Shown here: positions 36,872 to 44,710 of the stretch, in pieces
Layout of the letters: every line of letters starts with the position of its first letter
How positions within the stretch are numbered: position 1 is the stretch's first letter
DNA from: Streptomyces sp. WMMC500
GTDB taxonomy: Bacteria > Actinomycetota > Actinomycetes > Streptomycetales > Streptomycetaceae
Assembly: GCF_027497195.1 (NCBI RefSeq)
Contig: NZ_CP114905.1
Coordinates: forward strand, 4,537,001-4,601,000
DNA: 64,000 nucleotides
Reading direction: 5' to 3'
Made by a program: the position numbers and the translations under genes
Notes under the pieces: generated by a model
The model's input: the letters and a program-made list of their open reading frames with translations, nothing else
What the model was told of the DNA's origin: nothing
The model's database searches: none

Positions 36872-37178
36872 CGGGCGACGTAACCTGCGGGCCCGGGCCG
36901 CGTTGAGAGGTGTGGGGCAAGCAGCCACGCCCGAAGTTGTCCACAGGCTGTCAGCGATCCTGTGCGTACTGTGGAGACAGCCGTTCGATTTCGAACATCC
37001 CTGCGTTTTCCTTGGCAGGCCGCGGAATCACCGCTGGTCCAGACGGTGTACCGCGGTCGGACCGGCGTCAACGCCACTGGGGTTATCCACAGATCTTCTG
37101 CTTTCTGCACAGCTGTGGATGACCTGTGGATAACTCTGCCCACGGCGGGCCGCAGCCGGCCCGGAAGGTGCCTGGCGG
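36872..37178. other. DnaA-box cluster between the rhomboid gene and crgA
   Basis: 307 bases with no gene. Nine-base DnaA-box matches: TTGTCCACA (36937-36945, perfect), TGTGGAGAC (36970), TTATCCACA (37083-37091, perfect), TTCTGCACA (37103-37111), TGTGGATGA (37114-37122) and TGTGGATAA (37125-37133, the perfect box inverted). Three perfect boxes in 200 bp outside oriC cannot be chance at this GC content. The stretch between (36970-37090) is less GC-rich than its surroundings. A DnaA-box cluster near oriC that restrains initiation (called D78) is known in Streptomyces coelicolor; this may be its counterpart. Confidence 0.8.
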
Positions 37179-37436
37179 CTACTTCCACTGCGTGGAGACG
37201 ACGAACCCCGCGAGGATGAAGCCGAAGCCGACCACGATGTTCCAGTTGCCGATCGCGTCGAGCGGCAGGTCTCCCGTGGTGACGTAGAACACCACGATCC
37301 AGGCGAGCCCGATGACGAACAACGCCAGCATCAACGGCGCCACCCAGCTCCTGCCGGAGCCGGACAGCTTGAACTCACCCGACTTCGCCGGCGGCGGGGT
37401 GAAGTCGGCCTTCTTACGGATCCGTGACTTCGGCAC
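37179..37436 (-). CDS. crgA: Cell division protein CrgA
   Basis: 85 residues, GTG at 37436 with CAGGAG upstream. Two transmembrane helices ([20 protein letters not shown], then [16 protein letters not shown]) and the basic N-terminus [16 protein letters not shown] are typical. CrgA is a small membrane protein that interacts with FtsZ, FtsI and other divisome parts and delays septation in streptomycete aerial hyphae. It is divergent from the DUF881 gene. Its 3' end borders the DnaA-box cluster. Confidence 0.94.
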   Translation of the reverse strand: MPKSRIRKKADFTPPPAKSGEFKLSGSGRSWVAPLMLALFVIGLAWIVVFYVTTGDLPLDAIGNWNIVVGFGFILAGFVVSTQWK

Positions 37437-37564
37437 GAGAGACTCTCCTGTCGACGCTGCGGTTGCGGGCCTGCCGGGGAGGCCCCGAGCCGCGGGGGCG
37501 GCTCCTGCCCCGGGCGTGTCCGTTAGCGTAGTCCTTCCACGGGGGGTAAGGAGACAAGGGTACG

Positions 37565-38314
37565 GTGACCAATTCCGCACGGCGGCCCCGTATCAGGCCC
37601 GCACGGCTGTTCACCTTCGCCGCCTTCGGCCTCGCCGGGCTGATCTTCTGGACGAGCTTCAACACCGCGCAGGGCACCAACCTGCGCACCGACGACTCCA
37701 TGCTCCGCCTCACGGACCTCATCTACGAGCGCGACCGGGCCAACCAGCGCCTCGACGGCGGCAACGCCTCCCTCCGCGAGGACGTCGACTCCCTCGCCGA
37801 GCGCGACCACGGCGCCGGCACCGCCCCCGGCAGGGAACTCCGGGAGGCGGAGGCCGCGGCCGGGGCCGCCCGGGTCGACGGCGCCGGGCTCACGGTGACC
37901 CTCACCGACGCCCCGCCGGACGCCACCGCGCTCATCCCCGGCGTGCCGGACCCCACGCCGGACACCCTGGTCGTGCACCAGCAGGACCTCCAGGCCGTCG
38001 TCAACGCCCTGTGGGCGGGCGGCGCGGAGGGCATCCGGGTCATGGACCAGCGGCTGATCTCCACCAGCGCGGTGCGCTGCGTCGGCAACACCCTGATCCT
38101 GCAGGGCAGGGTGTACTCGCCCCCGTACAAGATCACCGCCGTGGGCGACCGGCAGGACCTCCAGGCCGCCCTGGACGCCGAGCCCGCGGTGCAGAACTAT
38201 CTGCGCTACGTGGAGGCGTACGGCCTCGGCTACGAGGTCGACCCGCACGACTCGGTGTCGCTGCCCGGCTACTCCGGCACCGTCGACCTGCACCACGCCC
38301 GGCCCGTGGAGTGA
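37565..38314 (+). CDS. DUF881-family exported protein
   Basis: 249 residues, GTG start with AAGGAGA upstream. An N-terminal transmembrane/signal helix ([18 protein letters not shown]) precedes a short coiled-coil ([20 protein letters not shown]) and the DUF881 domain ([20 protein letters not shown], then [18 protein letters not shown] sequence). The family adopts a YlxW-type fold and is common near division and wall genes in Gram-positives. Location between crgA and the sortases supports a role at the envelope. Exact function unknown. Confidence 0.86.
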   Translation: MTNSARRPRIRPARLFTFAAFGLAGLIFWTSFNTAQGTNLRTDDSMLRLTDLIYERDRANQRLDGGNASLREDVDSLAERDHGAGTAPGRELREAEAAAGAARVDGAGLTVTLTDAPPDATALIPGVPDPTPDTLVVHQQDLQAVVNALWAGGAEGIRVMDQRLISTSAVRCVGNTLILQGRVYSPPYKITAVGDRQDLQAALDAEPAVQNYLRYVEAYGLGYEVDPHDSVSLPGYSGTVDLHHARPVE

Positions 38315-38461
38315 CCCCTCCCACGTGCCCCCGGCCGGTGGCGCGTGGGAAGCCCGCCGCTTCGCGGGGCACGGGTCGTTAGTCTGGTGACTCGTACGGA
38401 CGAATTCGGCAGCGGCTACGGGTACACACAGGCAACGGCGAAGATCGGCGAAGAGGGACGC

Positions 38462-38635
38462 ATGTACGGCTGGATCTGGCGGCATCTGCCGGGCAACGCG
38501 CTGGTGCGGGCGCTGATCTCGCTCATCCTCGTCCTCGGCATCGTCTTCCTCCTCTTCCAGTACGTGTTCCCCTGGGCCGAGCCGCTGCTGCCGTTCAACG
38601 ACGTCACCGTCGACGAAGGAGCCGCCCCGCGATGA
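38462..38635 (+). CDS. Small membrane protein upstream of the amidotransferase
   Basis: 57 residues, ATG at 38462 preceded by GAGGGACG. One transmembrane helix (ALISLILVLGIVFLLFQYVF) lies between a short basic/aromatic N-terminus (MYGWIWRHLPGN) and an acidic end. The stop overlaps the start of the amidotransferase gene (ATGA), so it is translated and coupled. I know of similar short proteins at this position in other streptomycetes but no function. Confidence 0.75.
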   Translation: MYGWIWRHLPGNALVRALISLILVLGIVFLLFQYVFPWAEPLLPFNDVTVDEGAAPR

Positions 38636-39300
38636 GCGCGCGCATTCTGGTCGTGGACAACTACGACAGCTTCGTCTTCAACCTGGTCCAGTACCTCTGC
38701 CAGCTCGACGCCACGTGCGAGGTGCTGCGCAACGACGAGGTGACGCCGCGGCACGCGGACGACGCGTTCGACGGCGTGCTGCTGTCCCCCGGGCCCGGTA
38801 CGCCGGAACAGGCGGGGGTGTGCGTCGACATGGTGCGGCACTGCGCGGCCCGCGGGCTGCCGGTGTTCGGGGTCTGCCTCGGGCTGCAGTCGATGGCGGT
38901 CGCGTACGGCGGCGTCGTCGACCGGGCGCCCGAGCTGCTGCACGGCAAGACCTCGCCGGTGACGCACGGCGGCGCCGGCGTGTTCGCCGGGCTGCCGTCG
39001 CCGTTCACGGCGACCCGGTACCACTCGCTGGCCGTCGAGCGGGAGTCGCTGCCCGACGAGCTGGCGGTCACGGCGGAGACGGACAGCGGTCTGGTCATGG
39101 GGTTGCGCCACCGCGACCTGCCGGTGGAGGGCGTGCAGTTCCACCCGGAGTCCGTGCTGACGGAGTGGGGGCACCGGATGCTGGCGAACTGGCTGGCCGA
39201 GTGCGGCGACGGCGGGGCCGTCGAGCGGTCGGCGGGTCTGGCGCCGGTGGCGGGCGGGTTGACGCCGGCGGGCGCCGGGGCGGCCGGGACCGCGGGGTGA
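38632..39300 (+). CDS. pabA: Aminodeoxychorismate/anthranilate synthase component II (glutamine amidotransferase)
   Basis: 222 residues. Class I glutamine amidotransferase: VVDNYDSFVFNLVQYL, LSPGPGTPEQAG, nucleophile Cys in PVFGVCLGLQSMA, and the His-Glu pair in GVQFHPESVLTEWG. It supplies ammonia from glutamine to a chorismate-using partner for folate (PabB) or tryptophan (TrpE) synthesis. No partner is in the window, so the choice between pabA and trpG is open; genomic position favours pabA. The last 25 residues are Gly/Ala-rich. It is coupled at both ends. Confidence 0.9.
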   Translation: MSARILVVDNYDSFVFNLVQYLCQLDATCEVLRNDEVTPRHADDAFDGVLLSPGPGTPEQAGVCVDMVRHCAARGLPVFGVCLGLQSMAVAYGGVVDRAPELLHGKTSPVTHGGAGVFAGLPSPFTATRYHSLAVERESLPDELAVTAETDSGLVMGLRHRDLPVEGVQFHPESVLTEWGHRMLANWLAECGDGGAVERSAGLAPVAGGLTPAGAGAAGTAG

Positions 39301-41675
39301 CGGACACCCGGCCGGACGGCAACGCACCGGGGCGCGCGGAGGAGCGCGGGCCGGGGCGCGAAGCGCGGTACCCCGGCCACCCCGACCCGGGCGCCCCGGA
39401 CGGCGGCGCGCACGGCGCGCACGGCGGGCCGGCGGGCGACGCCGTGGACCCGCCGTCCGGCGGCCGGCCGCCGCTGCCGCGCCGGGACACGTCGGGGGCG
39501 AGCGGTTCGGGCGGTACGGGCAGGAGGCGACGCGGCCCGGGTGCCGGGGCGGCGGGCGCGGGCGCAGGCGCCGGGTCCGGCACGCGGCCGGGGCCGGGCG
39601 GTTACGGCGCGGGCGGCGGACAGGACCCGCTGGCGCAGGGCCACCTGCCGGAGTACGCGCACCGCAACCCGCTGCGCGGCGACCCCCTGCCGCCGCCGCC
39701 CGGCGCCGACGCGGGGCCGCAGCCGGAGCAGCACGCGCCGGGCCGCTTCACGCAGCAGCAGAGCCCGCAGGGCCGGAGCCCCGGGCCGGGGCACCCGCAG
39801 GACCCGTACGCGCAGGGCCCGTATCCGCAGGGTCCGTACCCCCAGCCCCACGTCCCGCGACAGGAGCCCGCGGCCGTCGACGGCCCGCGGCCGCGGCCCC
39901 TGGAGCCCCGCCCCGAGTCGCCGACCTCGGCGGTCTCCCGCTGGTTCCGCCCCCACACCCCGCCGGACGCCCGCGACGCCCACGCCGCCCCCGCCGGCTA
40001 CGCACACCCGGCGGACCCCGCGCCGGGCACCCCGCGAAACGATCCGCCGCCCCGCGCCGACGGCCACGGCCCCGGCACGTACGCGCCCGCCCCGGGCCCC
40101 GACCCGGCGGCGACCGTGCCGCAGGAGGGGACCGCGGCGCAGTACCCGACGGCGTCGTACGGCGCCGGCCCGCAACCGTCTCCGTACGCGGAGGCGCCGC
40201 CGGCCGCGGCGTACGGGCAGCGCACCCCCGCGTACGACCAGCAGCCCCCGGCGTCGTACGACCCGCAGCTCCTCGGCTACGACCAGGCCCCCGCCGACCC
40301 CCTGGGCGCCCCCCACCCGGCGGCGACGGGCGACCCGCTGACGGACCCGCTGACCGACGAACGCGGCCCGGCACCCGCTCCCGGCCGCACCGCCCCCACC
40401 GGCGACCCCCTCACCGACCCGCTCCCCGGCACTCCTTCCAGGCCCACCCCGCGCCGCCACGCCGGCCGGCCCGCCGTCGAGGAGCAGCAACAGCCGTACC
40501 CCGCACCCGCCCAGGGCAGGCACGCCGGAGGTCACACCCAGGCGGGCGCCGCCCCCGCGGGCACCGCCCCCGCCGGCGCCGGCCCTCCGGCCCCCCGCGA
40601 CCCCTCCCCCTGGGGCGACCTCCACGCCGCCGCCCACGCCGGCGCCCCCGCGACGGCCGATCCGGCACAGGCCCCCGCACCGGCCCCCGCCGCCACCCCC
40701 CGCCGCGACCCGGCGCGGCCCCCGGCGCCCGGCCCGGCCACGGCTCCGGGCCCCGCCACGGCGCCCGGCCCCGCCACGGCCCGTACCCCCGACCAGCCCG
40801 CGAACCCCGGCGCCGACCAGCGCCTCACCTGGGGAACCGGCCCGGCCTCCCGCCGTCGCGGCATACCTCCGAGCGACGGCCGCGGCGACCGCGAGGACCG
40901 CACCGTTCAGACGATGTCCCTGAACGTTGCCCGCGCCCTCGGCACCCGCATGGCCGCACGCAAGGCCGCCCGCGCCGCGAAGCAGCAGCGCACCGTGCTG
41001 ATCAGCCGCATCACCGGCGAGGCGTTCATCACCCTGGGCGTGCTGATGCTCCTCTTCGTCGTGTACCAGCTCTGGTGGACCAACGTCCTCGCCGACCGCG
41101 AGTCCCGGCAGGAGGCCAGGCAACTGGAGGAGCAGTGGAAGCGCGGCGACGGCGCGGGCAAGGAGGACGCCCGCGACCCCGGCGCGTTCGAGGCCGGCGA
41201 GGGCTTCGCCATCATGCACATCCCGTCCCTGAACGTGGACCGTCCGGTGGCGCAGGGCATCGACAAGCAGAAGGTCCTCGACCGCGGCCTTCTCGGCCAC
41301 TACGCGGAGGGCGACCTCGCCACGGCGATGCCGTGGGACAAGAAGGGGAACTTCGCGGTCGCCGGGCACCGCAACACGCACGGCGAGCCCTTCCGCTACA
41401 TCAACAAGCTGGAGCCGGGCGAGGAGATCATCGTCGAGACCAAGGACACCTACTACATCTACGAGGTGGCCAACACGCTCCCGTCGACCTCGCCGTCGAA
41501 CACCGACGTCATCGATCCGGTGCCCGCGGGGTCGGGATTCACCGAGCCGGGCCGCTACGTCACACTAACGACCTGCACGCCTGAGTACACGTCCAAATAT
41601 CGGCTTATTGTCTGGGGCAAGATGGTCGAGGAGCGTCCGCGCAGCGAGGGCAAGCCCGACGCGCTCGTCGACTGA
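39297..41675 (+). CDS. Class E sortase with a very long disordered cytoplasmic N-terminus
   Basis: 792 residues from a GTG overlapping the pabA stop (GTGA). Residues 1 to about 540 are Pro/Gly/Ala/Arg-rich, with repeated Gln-Pro and Tyr-Pro stretches, and no folded domain is seen. A transmembrane helix at about 571-595 (LGVLMLLFVVYQLWW) follows. The sortase domain has the catalytic residues H691 (AGHRNTHG), C760 (LTTCTPEYTSKY) and R769. Class E sortases in Streptomyces join LAxTG proteins, such as the long chaplins, to peptidoglycan. The folded part is normal size; the tail is three times longer than in most sortases. A later start would give a standard sortase. Confidence 0.85.
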   Translation: MTDTRPDGNAPGRAEERGPGREARYPGHPDPGAPDGGAHGAHGGPAGDAVDPPSGGRPPLPRRDTSGASGSGGTGRRRRGPGAGAAGAGAGAGSGTRPGPGGYGAGGGQDPLAQGHLPEYAHRNPLRGDPLPPPPGADAGPQPEQHAPGRFTQQQSPQGRSPGPGHPQDPYAQGPYPQGPYPQPHVPRQEPAAVDGPRPRPLEPRPESPTSAVSRWFRPHTPPDARDAHAAPAGYAHPADPAPGTPRNDPPPRADGHGPGTYAPAPGPDPAATVPQEGTAAQYPTASYGAGPQPSPYAEAPPAAAYGQRTPAYDQQPPASYDPQLLGYDQAPADPLGAPHPAATGDPLTDPLTDERGPAPAPGRTAPTGDPLTDPLPGTPSRPTPRRHAGRPAVEEQQQPYPAPAQGRHAGGHTQAGAAPAGTAPAGAGPPAPRDPSPWGDLHAAAHAGAPATADPAQAPAPAPAATPRRDPARPPAPGPATAPGPATAPGPATARTPDQPANPGADQRLTWGTGPASRRRGIPPSDGRGDREDRTVQTMSLNVARALGTRMAARKAARAAKQQRTVLISRITGEAFITLGVLMLLFVVYQLWWTNVLADRESRQEARQLEEQWKRGDGAGKEDARDPGAFEAGEGFAIMHIPSLNVDRPVAQGIDKQKVLDRGLLGHYAEGDLATAMPWDKKGNFAVAGHRNTHGEPFRYINKLEPGEEIIVETKDTYYIYEVANTLPSTSPSNTDVIDPVPAGSGFTEPGRYVTLTTCTPEYTSKYRLIVWGKMVEERPRSEGKPDALVD

Positions 41676-41724
41676 GCGGTACGGGCGGGCCGGAGGCCGG
41701 CGGGACGGAACGAACGGGGAAGCG

Positions 41725-42522
41725 GTGGCAGCGACGGACGACGAGCGGGAGAGCGGACCCGCGGCTCAGGCCGCGGAAGAGGCTGCGCCGGAAGCCCCGG
41801 AGACCGCCGCCCAGGCCCCGGCCCACCCCCGCGGCCGGCGCGGTCCCCTCGCCACGGCCGTCAGCCTCTTCGGCGAGGTGCTGATCACCGTCGGCGTCCT
41901 CATGGCCCTCTTCGTCGTCTACTCCCTGTACTGGACCAACGTCCAGGCCAACCGCGAGGCCGGCCGCATGACCGACGACCTGCGCGACTCCTGGGAGAAC
42001 TCCCCGGACGACGGCAAGCCCCGCCCCGTGAACATCGGTGACCTCAAGGGCGGGATCGGCTTCCTGCACGTGCCGGCGATGGAGGAGAACATCCTCGTCC
42101 GGGAGGGCACGGCGACCGACGACCTGAACAGGGGCGTCGCCGGCTACTACACGGAGCCCGTGAAGTCGGCCATGCCCTGGGACCGCCGCGGCAACTTCTC
42201 GCTCGCCGCGCACCGCGACGGGCACGGCGCCAAGTTCCACGACATCCACCGCATCGAGGAGGGCGACCCGATCGTCTTCGAGACGAAGGACCGCTGGTTC
42301 GTCTACAAGACGTACGCCGTCCTCTCGGAGACCTCGAAGTACAACACCGCCGTGCTGGACAAGATCCCGGAGGAGTCCGGGAAGTCGGAGCCCGGCCGGT
42401 ACATCACGCTCACCACGTGCACCCCGATGTACACCTCCCGGCACCGCTACGTCGTCTGGGGCGAGCTGGAGCGCGTGGACCGCGTCGACGAGGAGCGCAC
42501 CCCGCCGCCCGAGCTGGCCTGA
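41725..42522 (+). CDS. Class E sortase
   Basis: 265 residues, GTG at 41725 with GGGGAAG upstream. Short acidic N-terminus, one transmembrane helix at about 48-72 (EVLITVGVLMALFVVYSLYW) and the sortase domain with H163 (AAHRDGHG), C232 (LTTCTPMYTSRH) and R241. The two sortases are clearly related across TM and catalytic core, so they arose by tandem duplication. Such a tandem pair (SrtE1/SrtE2) occupies this position in S. coelicolor, where it is needed for aerial growth. Confidence 0.93.
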   Translation: MAATDDERESGPAAQAAEEAAPEAPETAAQAPAHPRGRRGPLATAVSLFGEVLITVGVLMALFVVYSLYWTNVQANREAGRMTDDLRDSWENSPDDGKPRPVNIGDLKGGIGFLHVPAMEENILVREGTATDDLNRGVAGYYTEPVKSAMPWDRRGNFSLAAHRDGHGAKFHDIHRIEEGDPIVFETKDRWFVYKTYAVLSETSKYNTAVLDKIPEESGKSEPGRYITLTTCTPMYTSRHRYVVWGELERVDRVDEERTPPPELA

Positions 42523-42641
42523 GCCCCGGCCGCACGCCCCCGGTTGGCACGCGTAGACCGTCGCGGACGTGGTGGAACGCGTCCCGGTTATCTCACCTTG
42601 CCGAGGTCTGTCTGGGCGCGGTCCCGCTCCGTAGGATGCAG

Positions 42642-42655
42642 TTCGCAAGCGCGAA
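42642..42655. promoter_or_regulatory. Inverted repeat upstream of the HTH gene
   Basis: TTCGCAAGCGCGAA: arms TTCGC/GCGAA around four bases, 36 bp before the HTH start and just after TAGGAT, a possible -10 element. Position suggests an autoregulatory operator. Confidence 0.35.
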
Positions 42656-42690
42656 TCTGGACTCGGGGACATCTGGGGAGGCCGCACGGC

Positions 42691-43236
42691 ATGGGAGCTC
42701 CACGGCAGGACACCAGCGAACGCGCACGAGAACTACAGCGAAGCTGGTATGGCGAACCGCTGGGCGTGCTGTTCCGGCGGCTGATCGACGATCTCGGCCT
42801 GAACCAGGCACGGCTGGCCGCCGTGCTCGGCATTTCGGCCCCGATGCTGTCGCAGCTCATGAGCGGGCAGCGGGCGAAGATCGGCAATCCGTCGGTGGTA
42901 CAGCGCGTGCAGGCGCTGCAGGAGCTGGCCGCGGAGGTCACGAGCGGCAGCGTCTCGGCGGCGGAGGCGGCGGAACGTATGGAGGGTATTCGCAAGAGCG
43001 CGGGAGGGGCGGTGCTCGGTACGACGCAGACGCAGTCGTCGACCGGATCGACGACGGTGCGTCGCGTCGTCCGGGAGATCCAGTCGCTGCTGCGCTCGGT
43101 GGCCGCCGCCGGCGACATCATCGACGCCGCGGACCGGCTCGCGCCGACACAACCGGAGCTGGCAGAGTTCCTCCGGGTGTACGGCGCCGGCCGTACCGCC
43201 GACGCGGTGGCACATTACGAAGCACATCAGTCATAA
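42691..43236 (+). CDS. Helix-turn-helix DNA-binding protein
   Basis: 181 residues, ATG at 42691 with GGGGAGG upstream. An XRE/lambda-repressor-type helix-turn-helix at about 35-60 (NQARLAAVLGISAPMLSQLM, then SGQRAKIGNPSVVQRVQAL) is followed by a Ser/Thr/Gln-rich linker and a helical C-terminal region (VVREIQSLLRSVAAAGDIID). The C-terminal part could mediate oligomerisation. It is 47 bp upstream of a kinase gene on the same strand, and its linker is rich in Ser and Thr, so it could be a phosphorylation target. No regulon is known from sequence. Confidence 0.82.
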   Translation: MGAPRQDTSERARELQRSWYGEPLGVLFRRLIDDLGLNQARLAAVLGISAPMLSQLMSGQRAKIGNPSVVQRVQALQELAAEVTSGSVSAAEAAERMEGIRKSAGGAVLGTTQTQSSTGSTTVRRVVREIQSLLRSVAAAGDIIDAADRLAPTQPELAEFLRVYGAGRTADAVAHYEAHQS

Positions 43237-43283
43237 CCGGATGAGTTACTGACAGGAACCGTACAAGGGGCGGGCGCAGCAGC

Positions 43284-44669
43284 ATGGGTGAGGTCTTCGC
43301 TGGGCGGTACGAGCTGATCGATCCGATCGGCCGGGGCGGGGTGGGCGCGGTCTGGCGCGCCTGGGATCACCGGCGACGGCGCTATGTGGCGGCCAAGGTG
43401 CTGCAGCAGAGCGACGCGCACACGCTGCTGCGCTTCGTCCGCGAGCAGGCGGTACGTATCGACCACCCGCACGTGCTGGCGCCCGCCAGTTGGGCGGCCG
43501 ACGACGACAAGGTGCTGTTCACGATGGACCTGGTGGGCGGCGGCTCACTGGCCCATCTGATCGGCGACTACGGACCGCTGCCGCCGCGGTTCGTCTGCCT
43601 GCTGCTCGACCAACTGCTCGCCGGTCTGGCCGCGGTGCACGGCGAGGGCGTCGTGCACCGCGACATCAAGCCGGCGAACGTGCTGCTGGAGGCGACCGGT
43701 ACCGGCCGGCCGCACCTCAGGCTCTCCGACTTCGGCATCTCCATGCGCAAGGGCGAACCGCGGCTGACGGACACCAACTTCGTCGTCGGCACGCCCGGTT
43801 ACTTCGCGCCGGAGCAGATGCTGGGCGCCGAACCCGACTTCCCCGCGGACCTGTTCGCGGTGGGTCTGGTGGCGCTGTACCTGCTGACCGGGGAGCGTCC
43901 GGACAGTCAGGCGCTGGTGGAGACGTACCTGAACAACGGCGTGCCGCCGGCCCCGGCCCAGGTGCCGGAGCCGCTGTGGCAGGTGCTCGCGAACCTGCTG
44001 CAGCCGGATCCCGAGGCGCGGTTCCGGACGGCGACGGGTACGCGGAAGGCGCTGGCGGAGGCGGCGGAGCTGCTGCCGGAGCTGGATCCGGCGGAGGAGC
44101 CGGTGGAGGTCTTCGACCAGTTGGGGCCGCTGCCGGTGGGCTTCGGTCCGCGGGGTCCCGAGCGGTCCGGGGTACGGGCCGGGCCGGACGCGGCGGCGGC
44201 CGTGCCGGACCCCGGTGCGGGACCCGGCCCGGGACCTGACGCCGGATCCGGACCCGGGCTCGACCCCGGCGCCGGTCCCGGTACGGGCCAGGGGCCGGCC
44301 GGGAACGCCGCGGGCCCGGCGGGGCCCGCGCGGGCGCCCGCCCCCGCGTACGCCCCCGGCGGCGGCTACGGACCCCCGCCGGCGGCTGCCGCGGCGGAGC
44401 CGGGCGCGGGCGGCCCGGCGGCCGAGGCGACCGGCTACGGCATCGCGCCGCCGGCCGCGACGCAGCCGCCCACGCCCACCGCCCCGTACACGACCGCCCA
44501 CCCGCAGCCCCACCCGCACCCGCAGTCCCCGCCCCCGCCGCAGCGGCCCCTGCCCGGCGGCGGTGTGCCGCAACGGCGACCGGGACCGCCGGCGAAGGTG
44601 GCGGTCCCGGTCGTGGTGCTCGCGGTGCTGCTGATGGCGGCCGGCGTCTGGGCGCTCGCCTCGGGCTGA
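43284..44669 (+). CDS. Ser/Thr protein kinase with C-terminal membrane anchor
   Basis: 461 residues, ATG at 43284. Kinase domain: GRGGVGAVWRAWDH (P-loop), YVAAKVL, HRDIKPANVLLE, DFGISMRKG, GTPGYFAPEQM. A roughly 190-residue Gly/Ala/Pro-rich tail full of Pro-His and Pro-Gln follows, and the protein ends in a single transmembrane helix (VAVPVVVLAVLLMAAGVWAL) with almost nothing outside. It therefore lacks a sensor domain and must be activated by a partner or by clustering. The upstream HTH gene and downstream convergent vWA gene are candidates for the same pathway. Confidence 0.9.
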   Translation: MGEVFAGRYELIDPIGRGGVGAVWRAWDHRRRRYVAAKVLQQSDAHTLLRFVREQAVRIDHPHVLAPASWAADDDKVLFTMDLVGGGSLAHLIGDYGPLPPRFVCLLLDQLLAGLAAVHGEGVVHRDIKPANVLLEATGTGRPHLRLSDFGISMRKGEPRLTDTNFVVGTPGYFAPEQMLGAEPDFPADLFAVGLVALYLLTGERPDSQALVETYLNNGVPPAPAQVPEPLWQVLANLLQPDPEARFRTATGTRKALAEAAELLPELDPAEEPVEVFDQLGPLPVGFGPRGPERSGVRAGPDAAAAVPDPGAGPGPGPDAGSGPGLDPGAGPGTGQGPAGNAAGPAGPARAPAPAYAPGGGYGPPPAAAAAEPGAGGPAAEATGYGIAPPAATQPPTPTAPYTTAHPQPHPHPQSPPPPQRPLPGGGVPQRRPGPPAKVAVPVVVLAVLLMAAGVWALASG

Positions 44670-44710
44670 CGCCCGTACGCCCCGAAGCGCGGACCCCTTC
44701 TTCCTGCTTC

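Noticed and set aside
43237..43283. Separate promoter between the HTH and kinase genes
   Set aside because: 47 bp with no convincing -35/-10 pair; co-transcription is simpler.
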